From: Arthrobotrys musiformis
Lineage: Eukaryota; Ascomycota; Orbiliomycetes; Orbiliales; Orbiliaceae
Assembly (NCBI GenBank): GCA_036971715.1
Contig: JAVHJL010000009.1
Coordinates: 434,001 to 498,000 of the forward strand
Direction of reading: 5' to 3'
DNA length: 64,000 nt
The translations under genes and the position numbers were made by a program. Below, piece by piece: positions 1 to 13,098 of the stretch. The notes beneath the pieces are model-generated. The model was not told the origin of the DNA, ran no database searches, and saw nothing but the letters and a program-made list of their open reading frames with translations. The stretch's first letter is position 1. Each line of letters starts with the position of its first letter.

Positions 1-3000
1 TCTTGACTTTGAAAATAAATTTTTGGGAGGGAAAAAAAAAGGTCTAGAAAGGTGAGTTCTTCTTCCTTCCTTCACCCCTCATTTGAAGTATACGCAATAC
101 ACGCAATCCTTCACGTTGTGAGGATTTCATGCGTTCGTTAAGGCCGACCGCAAGGCGGGCGCAGCAATCGGCAACAGCACAAAGAAAAGAAAAACGCGAG
201 AAAAAAAAAAGGGCCCTGTTTATCGATATCGGATCTCGGAGATTCGATTGGGGCCCAGACCTCTTGTTTTATTTTTCTCCTTTCGGCTGAAGCTTCCAGC
301 CCGATCCTGGACATTCGGACCCTGAAAAAAACGGGCTTGCTTTTGATGCCATGATTTCTGGAAATGCCACACTTTGCGGTTCGGAACTCGAACGATTGTG
401 TGGCGTTCGACCGGAAAGGGCAGTCAAGCCTCATTATGCAGGGTTCGTACCAGGATGCATATGAGCTTCAATGTTGATTCCTGAGTTGAAGATTTCGGAC
501 TGAAAGCCCACGGCGATGTGGGATGTTGATGGGGGGATTCTTGGATATTTCGGTTTCTGATACGTATAGGAGGGAAAGATATTGGAAGAAAAGTTCAGAT
601 GAATTCGGAGAAGTTTGGAATCTCAGTTGGCGGATTTGGAGTGCCAGCGAACTAATTTGTTGGATATTGCAGCGCAACGCAACATAGAGAGTAGTCGTCG
701 AGAGACGTATGTACCAGAGGTTCTACAGCGATATCTGTTAGTGAGCGAACGGTTTAGAAGATTCAAAGAGGATAAAGGCACGGAATACATTGAGATAGAC
801 GGGTAATTTCGACAAGGAGTAGATATGTTTAGTATTTTTCGAGGGCCTAAGAAGCTGTCCTAACGGCTGGCACTACTCGAAATGCGAAATCAATGTTAGT
901 AAAGTTGCCCTCTGCAGCTCTATATTGAAGCTAGAATAGAATCATATATAACATACCGAATGCAAGTGAGGAAGTATAGATCTATAGACTGAAGCGCCAA
1001 CGTGAAAGAGCGTAGTAGTATTCTCTACTGCCTCCAACTATGCGAAGCCGCAGTAGTTCAAAGAAGAAGGCGTCTCTGTAGTATTCTAATTCCAACACGG
1101 TCAAAGAGCTAGAAAACCATAAGCTCTCGCTTGAGCCCGCCTGATGGCCTAACTTCATAAAAATTACTAGTCAGCCGCAGAGAGCGTCTTCTAGCAACGA
1201 TCATGAAGGGGGTCCAACTTGCAAAGTGGCTTCTACGTAGTAAGTTGATCAACCTCCCTTTCCACCGAAAGGCAGATTATCCGCATACGTGTATGGCCAT
1301 TAGACTACTCTGCCACAATTCCTCGGAAAAGGGAAAAGAAAAAGAAACCCACAAAGGGAAGAAAAAAGGAATTTCAAAGATAACAGCTGACTGAAAGAGA
1401 AGACAGGCACTTACAGACCATGACCCACCTCAAGGCTCCCTCTGGCCACCATCCGGTCATCTTGTTAGGCCAGGGAGAAAATTTTTTCTTCAAGAACACT
1501 TCATCAGATCGTCCGAAGTATCCACACCCTCGCCGCCGTTTTCTCAGCCCCGTCTCTCATTTCAAACGGTGACATACCGTGATCGAGGGCACGTCAACGT
1601 TTCAGCCAGCTGATCGAAAGCAGGTGGCATCCTGTCTATACACAAGGGGATACCGACTGCGCCGTCCTTCCCCCTACCCCCTACCCCTAACGTCCAAAAT
1701 ACCGCAAAAAACCCACTCTAATCTGCATAACATATGCACCCAATTCACATACATATCGACAGGTCATCACCTCCATTTTTCGCGTTTTTTATGCACCATC
1801 TACACTGATGATACGAGACCTCCAGCTCATTCATTAACGCGCACAGACACGAAAAAAAGGAAATATTGAAGGGAATAAAAGAGAAAAAAGAGAAATCCTT
1901 TCGCGCCAGTGCATATCATTATACATACCAATCATATATCAAACAATAGGCACTCAAATTTAGCTAGACGGGCTGTTTCCCAACATTTTCGTTTCAAAAA
2001 AGACAGTCGCCAACTCTTGCATTGGCCCATTGACGTCGGCTGGGGGCACAGTTCCCAGTACAGCTACATAAGGATATGTACATCTGACGTACATACAATA
2101 CAATAGACTGATCCGATCAAAACCATGGAAACTTTAAGCAAAAAAAACACGCTAATGAATACTGCATTTTATAATCTTGTAGCCTGTTCGAGTTCCTTAT
2201 AGAGTGTAATAATAAGAAACAGAAAGAGAAAAAAAATATGATATGCAGGCTGCAAAGGCAATCAACGACTTAGAAGAGAACTATATCCGAATTACCACAC
2301 GGAAAACTCGAGTACTGTATCGGCTGTTCCGGTCAAAGGCTCTACAATTTCATCCAGAAAAAGGACACGGTCAACTCCAATTACTACAAACAATCATTTC
2401 TATTCTGAAAATCAATGCATGAGAGCTACGCGCGCGAGTCCAATCAAGACCGGTGGGAAGGGAGACGGTATCACATGGTCATACAGCATGAGCTCTCTTT
2501 CGTCTGTGTTGCAGTTGTCTTTTGTATGGCAAATAAAATGTAGACGTCGGTCCCAGAAATAGGGATCAAGGACGAACGGTGCAGTGAGCTCTCTATGACA
2601 CCCCTCGAAACCTTGGAGCTCTAAGTTAAAGTCCACACCTCAACCAATTAAATAATTTACGGGTCTGAAAAATGCCTTAATTGGAGAAAAATTATGGAGG
2701 AGGGCTGAAAGAAAAATCAATCAATGATTGTACAAATCTCAGATCGACTTAGCCCTGACAATCTTGTAGACGATTTGGCTATCTATAGAGGTGTTTGCAA
2801 AGCATGATCATACTGCTTTAATCCCTAGTCAGCTCGTCTCCCAGTTAAAGAGCAAACAAGAATGCATAGACCCGAAATGTAACACCCTGACAGGCGCATA
2901 CATGAATTATAAGCAGTACACCTTCAGAAAGCGCTTGCAGAAACATAAAACATGTCTACAACAGCGTCTACCGTCTACGTCCCGTCGACACCGTTTTACA

Positions 3001-5342
3001 AACGACTTTAAATAATCACAGACACCTGATACTCGCAGGTTGCAAAATGATACCAATACCAGAACTTGTGAAATTTTTACAAAAATACACACAAAGGGAA
3101 AGTATAGATACAAACCACCAAGGCCGCCATCTCTAAATCTAGATCTGCCCTGGAAAAGCTATTTCAAAAGCACGCGCACGCGCATATTCACTTCACGGTC
3201 ACAGCGAAGAGCTTGGAGAGCTGCATACACATATGCGCATGAGATTCACACTCAAGTGAGGGAAAGCGACAGGCATCTGCAAGTATATAGCTCAATAGTC
3301 ATGATGCCATCTTGTAAAAAAACGGCGAAAGCTAGCTCCAAAAGAGCTATGGACTGCAGCTCAGACCAGCGCAAGCTGTCGCGTTGGCAGATCGGATCAC
3401 TCTCATGTAAAGTGAAGTCATATGAAAATTCCACAGCTGCCGATAATCGAGTCTCGATTGATAGCTTTTGTTGGATTGATTGGAGCTGCCCAAGAGCTGT
3501 CTGTGGGGAACTGGCCTTGGGTGATCGTGAGCTGTCAAAATACAATGAATGCAGGTTAGAACTGCATCTGTGCGTATATACTGGAGGGTCTGGCTTGCTG
3601 TGCAGCTGTAGGCAGCAAGCCTTGTCAGAACCGAGGCTATAGCCCGCGGCCGTGCATGGTGATATAGATGGACAGAGCGATGGATTTCTGGCTATGTATG
3701 TATTTGCGGCGACAGGCTACAAGCGGAGCACGCTCAAGAAAAACAAGCGTCAACGTATCGAAGTTAACGTTAGACGAACCGACGACGCCTATGTAGAGGG
3801 CAAACACCCTTTTGCACTGCCGCTGGGCCAAAAATACACACACCCTCGATATCTACAAGCTCAATACGTAGGACAAAATGCCCTAAGAAAAAGGACTGGC
3901 CTGGACGTTTAAGCAATTAAAGAAAACGAGACAAAGGGAAAGGGGAATTCTCGTATTTCCAAAATCTCAAACAAGAGGGTGCGGCTGCCCGATGGCTTCG
4001 TCTCATCTCTAATCCCTACACACCACCTTTTTGCTCCTTGCAGCAGCGCCAGCAAGCACAAACAATGCAAAGTTGATGGGCACGAACATAGAAAATTTTT
4101 CCTCGATTTTGATTTTGTCGACGACAATATTTTTTTTCACTGTACATATACTTCAGTGCAGTGTCATGTGCACATGCGACAAGAAGGCGCAGGGTGGAAC
4201 CTCTCAAGAAAATGTATCTGCATCAGCCGTTTAAATTTGCCCACCTGATAAACACTTGCGAGAATGAATTTGAAAAACATTGGTTGACGAAACACCACAA
4301 ATGATTAGCCTAACAGTCGACAAATGATGACCGAATTCTCTCATCCAAAGTAGAATAGCCCCAGCCGGGAAGGGTGACGGGAACTAAGGTGGGTACACAG
4401 CTTATTAAAAAAAGCAATTCGAGTCCAGATCCCTCGTCGCCACCTCTATTGCTAGTATTTCGCAATTTGTCCTTGACTGTACTATATACAAGAGAGTAAC
4501 TGCGCAGCTGCACTGCGGGGCGTGGAAGTTCGAAGAACACCCTCCACGATGACCTAGACCCACGCAGCTGCAAATGTGCTAAATACGTGCCGATACGTAG
4601 CCCATGCTTCATGAGGAAGCGTACACCACATGGCCATCCTTTCCATAAACCGCATAGCCCAGGCCCGTCATTGGCCGGAGTTGGCGACCCTTTGGCTCTA
4701 GAGGAACTTGAAGTGATAACTCAAGACCCTGTTGCATATTGTTGCACAAAAACACGAAGAAGTGCGTTGTGTTTTTTCATAGCCCCTAGTCAACAGATGA
4801 GACTCGATGCACGGGCGACGACAAAGATAGATTTTTAAAGATAGTTTTGAATACAGCAATTGCTTTGTGAGTGACTATATCGGTGGATCGAACTTCCGAA
4901 TTTGAAAAAAGAAGAAATTTAAAACGCGAAATTGACGGATTGGGATCCTCGAGCCCGGTGGAATGATTTGGCAGTTGTCTATACAGGCTTCAAGATCGAA
5001 CGGTGCTCATGTCATTACGGTAGTAAAAGTATGTTCGTACTACAGAGTATACCGCTGCATGAAGTGCTCTGATCAGTGTAGAGCATAGAGGAGAATACGT
5101 CTATAAAAGGGGACGATATCGCCCGTTGAAGTTTGAAATCATCAGATCATTCAATCACAATCAATCGGTTCTACAATCAATCTTCTCTACTGAATACTCT
5201 AAATCCCCATTTATAAACTTTCAAAAACTTACAAAAAAAAATCTTCCCAGGTATTCTTGACCTGCAATTCACTCGATCACCTTTTCTATTGCTAAAATAT
5301 CTTTTGATCCCATTGTAGATTATAACCCACCCTCAAGAAAAA
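1..5342. other. Intergenic, no supportable gene
   Basis: I see no conserved family here. Open frames are short or of low quality. One plus frame at 615-806 (about 63 codons, charged and helix-like in composition) has no ATG and could be a terminal exon or relic, but I cannot attach an upstream exon to it. A 200-codon plus frame at 3040-3642 looks like chance. The sequence is AT-rich with many homopurine runs. Its last 240 bases are the CA/AT-rich leader of the Cys-rich gene that follows. Confidence 0.5.
5102..5109 (+). promoter_or_regulatory. TATA box of the Cys-rich gene
   Basis: TATAAAAG lies 234-241 bases upstream of the ATG at 5343. It is followed by a CA- and pyrimidine-rich leader without an ATG, a layout seen at strongly expressed or inducible fungal genes. 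The assignment is inferred from position and sequence only. Confidence 0.55.
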
Positions 5343-5864
5343 ATGTCGACCGCCCCAGTTCCACAGCCAATTGCAGTCTGCCGATGCGCCATTGAGACGG
5401 GATCCAAGTGCATTTGCGCTCCTAGAAACTGCTGGTGTGTCGGTCCATGCTGCGAATCCAAAACCTTGGAGCAAAATGCGAACTACATCCATGCGCGAGA
5501 GCAATATGGCGAAGAATTCGCTAATCAAATGGCACCGAGAATGGGAGGCGATGCGTAAGTCCCTATGGTAGCTTTAAAGGACATTTTAAAAGGAACTGTA
5601 ACTAAATATTCTCGGGAAACATCGAAATATAGCATCGGCAAGTCACTCAACAAGTCCATGGGTGCCGGCCCAGCCGGCCCTCCACCGCCAAAGCCTCCTC
5701 CACCACCACCCTCCGGCCCAAAGACTACCCGCCGCCGCCGCTGTTGCAAATCCCCCGACGAGGGAAAGCCCGAATCCAGCGGGCCAAACGCATCTCGTCG
5801 CAGCCGTGGCCCTGAGCCCGAGCAAACGAACCCAGCTGGGAGCCTTCCAGCCTATAGCTTCTAA
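5343..5864 (+). CDS. Small metallothionein-like Cys-rich protein with Pro-rich basic tail
   Basis: Two exons, 5343-5554 and 5633-5864, with a 78-nt intron (GTAAGT...ATATAG), give 147 residues. Residues 13-37 hold eight cysteines as three CxC pairs plus a final CC (C13, C15, C23, C25, C30, C32, C36, C37), the spacing style of fungal metal-thiolate proteins. The second exon encodes a run of prolines, then a TTRRRRCC basic/Cys patch and a Ser/Pro/Arg tail. There is no signal peptide, so it is probably cytosolic or nuclear. Classical metallothioneins are much shorter (25-60 residues), so the tail is unusual. The family resemblance rests on Cys spacing alone; metal binding is inferred. It could instead be an unrelated Cys-rich stress or effector-like protein. 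A TATA box precedes it. Confidence 0.7.
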
Positions 5865-8800
5865 AGCTAGGCTCCCTCAATTAATTCCATGCGGAATAAT
5901 TAAGAGACACACTACCCGCAAAGCCAAATATCCAACGGTAGATATGTCTACCCAATCCCGCATGCACTTCACCACGAAAATTTCCAAAGGTTTTTAGGAC
6001 TAAGAGGAAGAGGAGGAAATAATGAACAGGGTTAACTAGTTGTTGTTGATGGATTATTTTGATTTTGGAAACTCAAATTGTCTTCTTTTCTCCTCTCTGT
6101 GGAAGTTGTTTCTCCTTTCAGCACGCACGCCCTTCTTGCCAACTTATCATAGGTAGTGCTTTCAACTTTTCATAGAAATTATCAATTTAATTATCTTTTA
6201 CCGGACACAGTATGGTTCTTCGTAAACACAAACAAGTCGTCACGCCAGCCTTGTTGCATGTTGTATTTTGGCCAGAGACCCAGATTATTGAATACGACAG
6301 CTCGCTCTTCAAAAAAGAATTAAAAGGAGAAAAGAATAAAGAGTAAAAACATCCAATCAAGTACCGTTCTATGAAATCAAACTACCAATAATACTATTTC
6401 CTTTTAAACCCTTCCCGCCTTAAACCCCAGAGCCTCTTAAACCGTTCAAAACGTGTCATTTTGCAATTTCGTCAACCAAGAATGTGTTGCATGAAGTTGA
6501 ATCATAACCCTTGTCCGAAGCCCACTCCACGATGGATACACCTGTATGTCTTATCACCCCCATATGCACGGGGCGGTCGTTACCATCACTTTTCCTGCAT
6601 AACGCTATAATTGCCATCAATTCGAAACCCTGAAGCCTTATCACACCACATGAGAAGCAAAAAAGAGAAAAAAAGGCGTCCGGGGTGTGGTATACCTACG
6701 AGGACATGCTATGATAACAACTTGCAGCTTATTGCGTGACTCCTTAGCTTTCTCTCTCTTTGTGTATGCAATTATTACTTGCATAGAATGTCGAATGAGG
6801 AGAGAAGAAGCAATTGTCCTCGTCTAGTTAACCAGTTTAGATCGGGAATTAGCTTAAAAGCTAGCTCGGTCGAAATACGAGAATTCCAGATATGCGAGCG
6901 GGAGGAGCACGGTCCAGGCGTCAACACGAGTGGTCCGATCCTCAGCAGACCCGGTCTGCAAATCCGAGCCATTGAATACTGCATCTATAAGTACGTTTAT
7001 TCTAAATTGTTTGCTAGTGGTTTATTCCTATTTTAACACGTTTCACCGATCAGCCGATACTTTCAATGGCTCAGTTTTTAAACTATCGATATAGCTTGAA
7101 ATCGCTACATGATTACCATAATTTAATGCCAAAACCGCAATTACAAGTTACTATAGAGAAAACTGTGGGGTTTTAAGGTAGTGAAGTTGCTTTCTAAGAA
7201 GTTACTTGTAATTAAATGCTAATTTGATACAATATTTGGGGGTTTAAAGTTGATATACTAGGTCTCCTAGCATGAAAACCAAAAGCCCGAAAAGCCCGAA
7301 TAGTAACTATCTGGGCCTGGATACTTGACTTATCCGATCTTGCAACCCCTTTCTTTTCAAACTTTGTCTGCTTACGAAGCCAATTAGCATTCCTAGATAT
7401 TTCTAGCAGACTCCCTAGCGAGTACAGATAGTCCGAGCGGATGTCGTAGCCCTTTTTAACTGAATTGAGTATACATATCTCAAACCACACTGTGACCCCC
7501 ACCTTTTGCGATTCCCCTACGCGCGTACGACGCTTATAATTATGAGCTACGCCCACTAGCCTACTTAAGTAACTATACGTGTGACATGTTGACGCAGCAT
7601 CTTTTCGAAACTCTCGTACATGTGTATACGTTGTCTCCTGCGCAGCACCACCTTTAGGTGTATACGTAGCACCCCAACCCGCATACGCTCTCTCTGCCTC
7701 AGGAGCGCCTGGTCTCGAGGCTAATACGCTCTCACGACTCCGTTCTAACCACCGTACATGTAACTGGCAGACTCACAAGTTGATGCAGGAGTCACAAGTC
7801 GGCCTACGGGCTTATTTTAATTAGGCTAAGCCCTTCCAGTCTGCTGCAGACTCTTCAAGTCATCTCTAAGCGGGCTCCCAAGTCTGCGAAATTCCTCTAT
7901 GGTAGTCTTAACCCCCAGACCCATAGACTAGGCGCTTATCCATGCCCTGCACCCAAAATTACCCTACTAACTTATCTCATAAACCAAACGCCGCGGCGGG
8001 TGCTACTAACACACCTCCCACCATAAGATACACACACAAAGTTATACAAAACCGGCGTCCACCCCGTTCTCTTCGTGCCTAAAAACCTTTATAATACCAA
8101 TTAGATATCTTCCACTGTTACCGTAACTCAACCAGTAAACTCTCAACAGCTTACCTCATAGACCATCATTGGGTACCTATCAGCCTCAAAACCAAAAATC
8201 CATACAATCAACTAAAACCCCAAAGCTACATAGCTAGCTCCAGAGATACCACAAAAAAGCAGCCTACACAAAGAATATAATTTTATACCATACACAGAAC
8301 AAAAACGTACTAACCCTCAAAGGAAACCGTTAAAAAAAAATACCATCACAAAGAGAAGCAAAAATAGCACAAAGTCAGAAATAATAATATATCTTAAAAA
8401 CCTAACTTCACATAAAAAAGAATCCAAAAAAGCTATTTCCAAAACAAATAGGGTAAAGCAGTTAACAAGGGGGTGGTATTTATCAGAAAGAAAAGGGAAA
8501 ACGCCGCGACAATGGTATGGGAAAAGGTACGAGGTCAATGGGAACCAAAAAAAAAAGGATGGGAATAAAACAGACGGGTAATAAAAACCTGGTGATAAAA
8601 AAATTGCTAGATCGGTGGAGGAGGACAAACGGGCATAAAACATTGGACCCAAACTCAGCAGAAAAAGATATCAAAGGGAGAAAAAGGTAGAAGGGAGAAA
8701 GAAGAAATAAGGCAGCCAATCCCATAAAAGTCCAACAACCAGGAGGTATATACAAGACCACAGAGCTGGATAGTAGACGAGATGGAGGGGAGAAATGAGA

Positions 8801-9170
8801 AGACGACGAAGAAGGCAGGGGGTGCCCGTAGATAGAAGGGACATGAAGAGCGGGGGGGGCGGACGAGTATGAAAACAAAATCCATGCAGTTGCAGATATC
8901 AATTTGCGAGTTTCATTTACCCTTTTCCTCCAAAGAAAAAAAATACAATAGAGAAAAGAAAACCGAGTCCTTGGAAGCCAATAGAAGAAACGAAAACAAA
9001 TCAAAGGAAAAAACGTGAAACTCCCAGAATTCCGCACCCCTTCGTAACAATACTTTAGGACCAAAAATAAAAAAAAGGTTCAGTTATAAAAATCGTAAAA
9101 CCATTGAAGATCCCATCGGAAAAAGGGGATCGTATGGAGCCGGTGTACCCACCAACTAAGACCGAGTTCC
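5865..9170. other. Intergenic with a decayed coding relic
   Basis: No intact gene is visible. The part from about 8300 to 9170 is purine-rich on plus (pyrimidine-rich on minus) and is probably the 3' untranslated region and downstream flank of SPT20. Long open frames there (for example 8483-9064 minus) are rich in Phe, Leu and Ser only because of the pyrimidine bias. 7212-7924 minus holds a broken coding relic described separately. Confidence 0.5.
7212..7924 (-). pseudogene. Broken coding relic, family unknown
   Basis: On minus, an open frame without a start codon runs from 7772 to the TAA at 7214-7212 (about 186 codons). Its composition is coding-like: mixed charged and aromatic residues, for example TYTHVREFRKDAAS and NANWLRKQTKFEKKG. 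Just upstream, in another frame, is a short piece starting with ATG at 7924 and ending at TAG near 7826 (IEEFRRLGSPLRDDLKSLQQ). In-frame stops (TAG, TAA, TGA) and a frame change separate the pieces. This fits a decayed gene or transposon ORF. I do not recognise the family; chance openness cannot be excluded. Confidence 0.3.
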
Positions 9171-12136
9171 TCACTGGCCTTGTGGTGGCTGGCCTCTCCC
9201 TCTATTCATGAGGACATTTAGCTGGGCGGGACTGTACCCTTGCATCCCCGCCCCATTCACCATCCCCATCGGCATGCCGCCTGCACCGGCCATCCCATTA
9301 GCAACCATCATCTGCTGATACCCATTCATAGCCATCGGCATATTCCCGACCATGCCGTTCATATGCATTCCGCCGCCGGGCATACCGGCCATGAACCCCC
9401 TCCCAGCCATAGCAGGGTGCATGCCTTGAACTCCACCCATGCCATCCATCATCTGTGGCTGCTGATGCTGTTGAGCAGCATGTTGTTGTTGCTGTTGCTG
9501 TGCTTGTTGTACCGCGACGAGGTGTGCGTGTGCCTGTTGCTGCCTCATCAAAAAGGCCCTTTGGATCATCATCTTTTGATGCTCTGGATTCTGTCCGAGC
9601 CCCATCTGGTGTGCGGCCTTATTCATCACCATCGGGTTCCGGGCAGCATTGGCCATCATCATTTGATGAGCCATAGCTTGATTCATGGCATGCCCACCTT
9701 GCATCATACCGACATTTCTAGCGAGTGGGCTTCCTTGAGCCATGGCTGGCGAGCCGTGCATTGGCTGCGAGGTTGCCACACGCATCATAGGCGATGCATG
9801 CATAGCAGGAGAACCAGGCATTGGCTGGTTATGCTGGTGTTGGATAGATTGAACAGTAGACATGTGCGGCGATTGTTGTCGAGATCCCGGTTGTGAAGAG
9901 TGGGTTGATGTTCGGGTAGGCATAGGAGGCGAGCCTTGGTGAGCAAAAGGAGATGACGCAGCTGCTATCGGACTGCCTTGCGTGGCCGATGTCTGTTGGG
10001 GAGCGCTCGTGGGTGTCTGCGCAGCGGCAGCATGGGCCTGGGCCTGAGCTTGTGCTGCAACTTGTGCAGCATGTTGCTGTTCCCTAGCCTGTGCTTCCCG
10101 TTGTGCCAGGGCTGCTTGCGCCGCGTTATTAGCAGCAACAGCGGCCTCATGCTGCTGCTGTTGACGTTGGGCTTGTGCCGCAGCTGCGGCGGCCTGGGAT
10201 GCTTGAGCTTGTGCCTGTGCCTGTGCCTGCGCTTGAGCCTGCGCCTGCGCCTGTGCCTGTGCGGTAGCCTGCTGCTGCGCAAGCTGTTCTCTATGTTGTT
10301 GTTGAGCTTGTTGTATCGCACCATTCCTCGCAATCATATCTCTCAAGGAGCCCTTATTATCTAACGGCGAATGCTCTACGGGTGTGGCAGAGACCGGGGT
10401 TCTTATCGCAGCCTCTGGCCTCTCCTTGACAGCCTTCCTCCGCTCTTCCTCTTGTTGTTGCCGCTTCTCCTGTTCCTTCTTGATCCTGTCTTCCTCATGC
10501 TTCTGTTTGATAGACTCAAGAGCCTTCCATCTCTTAAATGACGGCTCGAATCCACCAGTACCAACAGGACCATCGTCTGCAGCACCAACCGTCGAAGGTT
10601 GGTGACGTTCATCCATAATCAACATCAGCCTCTCCTCCTCTGCTGCCTTCGCCTCATCCACCGCCATTTCTTTAACAGTCCTCTTTCTCGTCTTCTTCGG
10701 CGGAACTGGTCGTGAATGCAAGGGGTGCGCTAGCGCTTCGATTATCGCGGCGGCGTGTTCGGGTGACTCTGCGGGTGTTAGTACTAACGATGGTCCTGTC
10801 GACAACAGATAATCTGCCTCAAACGTTAATGATGTTTTATCGTTCAATATCGTCGGGAGCTTAGAATTAAGAGTTGTGGAAACTGTGAGGGGGTGTGCCG
10901 AGGCTGGCGTGGCGGGTGTTTGCACAACAGACGCATTACGTCCTCGTGCGGTCGGCGGCATAGGAGTGATTGCTAACAGGCATATTTCGGCATGCAGGGA
11001 TGACGGTGTCGGGTGCAAGACCGTTTTGAAAACCCTTTTGTTTTCTCCCACTTTCGTCGAGGGGTCGATGTCCATCGGTTTAGTGTCGCCGTTTACTACG
11101 GGCTCTTCCTTGGCATCCCCGGACTTTTGGGCGGGATAGGGCACAAAGGGGGAGGGGGTCAAGTGCTCGTTCCATCGGTTAAGGGAGAACAGCATGTCGT
11201 TTTTCGGTTTGGCAGGTGCACCGTCTGCGTCTTTTGAGGCCGTTCGGTGGTCATGTATGTGTACGATGAGGCGCCCTACGCATCGCATAAAGTTAGAAAG
11301 ACTCGACAATGATAACCAAGCATATTTTTTTTGAATACCTTCATAAAAAGGAATTCTAGAGTCCCGAAAGACCTCAACGGCATCGGCGGGTATGGTCTCT
11401 TGTGCGATATACTCCAAGATGCTCTAGTATCAGAGTTAGCAAGCTTGCCCAAACCCCCATGGTCTTTCACATTGCTGGCGCACCCTCATAGCACTATTAT
11501 AGTTGAAAGTTCCATCTTGTTGATCGAAACGGAAGTGGGTCGGGTGCATGTGTAGCGTTAACGACGGCGGTTTATCCTTGTACTTGTCGAGTATGTATTG
11601 TGTCGTAATCACTAGAATAAGAAAAAAACAAAAGCGCATGAGTATTAACTGTGTGCGTATACTTGGGTTCGATTGCAACGTGTACCGGTGGGAATACCTC
11701 TGGGCATAGCTTTCAGTTTCTGGAAGGACAACGTATCAGTTTAGCAGTCGCATCCTAAACAAAAAAAAGTATATAAGGGCAAGCTGCATACCTTCTTAGG
11801 AGGCTGGCCGAGTGCTGAAGCGTCTGCATCTTCATCAACGCTTGGCCCTCTGTCCTTCTTAGCTCTAGCATGTGCGGTTAGGTCCGAACCAAACTTATTC
11901 GGAGCATTACGCCGTCGTTCGCTAGTCCGAACATTATTCGAGCCAGCCCCGTTTACAGTAGTCGACGAAACGGTTGTAGCGGTGGAAGACATTTTCGGGG
12001 AGGGGAGGGTCTTGGAGGGTGTGGGCGAAGGGCGGGGGATCGCATGATTTGCGGCAGAAGCCGTGGATATGACACCTAGTGGGGCCTTCGGAGTGTTAAG
12101 CTTGATCTTGGGATATATGGCCGTGGCCATGGCCAA
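9171..12136 (-). CDS. SPT20: SAGA complex subunit SPT20
   Basis: Five exons on minus: 12136-11792, 11719-11698, 11611-11484, 11423-11339 and 11275-9171, giving 894 residues. The Spt20 domain is clear after splicing: QYILDKYKDKPPSL, then HMHPTHFRFDQQDGTF, then IPFYEG and LIVHIHDHR (about residues 127-204). SPT20 holds the SAGA histone acetyltransferase core together in the nucleus and links it to activators and TBP. The long C-terminal half is low complexity: charged coiled-coil-like stretch, Gln/Ala repeats (QAQAQA), then Met/Gly/Gln-rich sequence. The longest exon ends at the stop at 9171. The 63-nt intron 11338-11276 is a multiple of three without stops, so retention would add 21 residues inside the domain. 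Start chosen at 12136 (MAMATA); the next in-frame ATG is two codons on. GCD1 lies upstream in tandem. Confidence 0.93.
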
Positions 12137-13098
12137 CCGGTGAGGAAGGCGAACGGGCCGCCTGTGGTTGCCGAAAGCCTATCCGTTATGTGGATTGACG
12201 AAATATACCGAGTAGGCTGTGAGAAGGAGTGTTACAGTTGGATCCTTTGTGTACGTATGTATGTGTTATTATTGCGAGGCGTGCCAAGCAAGATGACGGC
12301 GTTAGAGGGAAGGTCTTGAAGCTGTACCGCTAACTGCAGACGGATACGGTGGAGAGGTTTTGGGGTGCGATATACGGTGGTTGGAGGGTGGAGCAGGGGG
12401 GGTTTGCGATGGAGTTTAGTCGGTGCAAACGCGATGGACCAGCGGCGATATATCGGTCCTTGGTAGCGTCTGAGGGCAAACGCGCGCACTCCCTATCTGA
12501 GGGAAATTGGCGCTATTCCGAAGCAAAAGAGACGGCGAAAATTAGGGACAGCTGCAGGGCAGCCGACAGAGATGGCGATGGTGATAAAATATCAGGCGAT
12601 ATCGATGAAGCCGAGGGAGGAAAGCCGGGCGGGCGTCTGGTGGAGGTGTCGGCGTGGGTGTTGAGGAGGTTGTTGATAGGAGGTTGACGGGCTCCCACAG
12701 AACCAACAGCCGAATCAGGATTCCCGGCTCAGCCACACCTCAATTTAACACACGCACCAGCCACATTTCATTTGTCTTCACATTTTCCTACACATATACG
12801 GATGCAATGGATGAATCGAATTAATTTATTTTATGGAATTCCCATTGATCCGTAATATATTCTACCGACTTCCGAAGTATTATAAAAGCAAAAGTGAAAG
12901 TGCAAGTCAAAAAGGGGGCAAAGGCTTTTGTGTAGTTGTTCCTGTTTTGGTAACAGGACGGCAATGCAATGTATCTAGGTATACAAACAAAAAAGTAGAA
13001 TCATGGGAAGAAAAACAGGGTATAAAAGGGATTCGGATGAGTAAAAAGTACCTAGGTATGCAAAGAAAGAGTCCAAGTAAGAAGCGCAGCGAATAAAA
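12137..13098. other. Intergenic, SPT20 promoter region
   Basis: Between the SPT20 start and the GCD1 stop, both minus. It contains the SPT20 upstream region and the GCD1 3' flank. Open frames are short and overlap on both strands with biased composition. No RNA gene or repeat is recognised. Confidence 0.5.

Noticed and set aside
3040..3642. 200-codon plus-strand ORF
   Set aside because: No family resemblance. Composition is patchy, and the opposite strand is also partly open. About one ORF of this length is expected by chance in a window this size.
8483..9064. 193-codon minus ORF rich in Phe/Leu/Ser
   Set aside because: It comes from pyrimidine-rich sequence downstream of SPT20, with other frames also open; most likely 3' untranslated DNA.
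9240..9896. 218-codon plus ORF antisense to SPT20
   Set aside because: A shadow frame of the Met/Gln/Gly-rich SPT20 exon; His-rich low-complexity sequence only.
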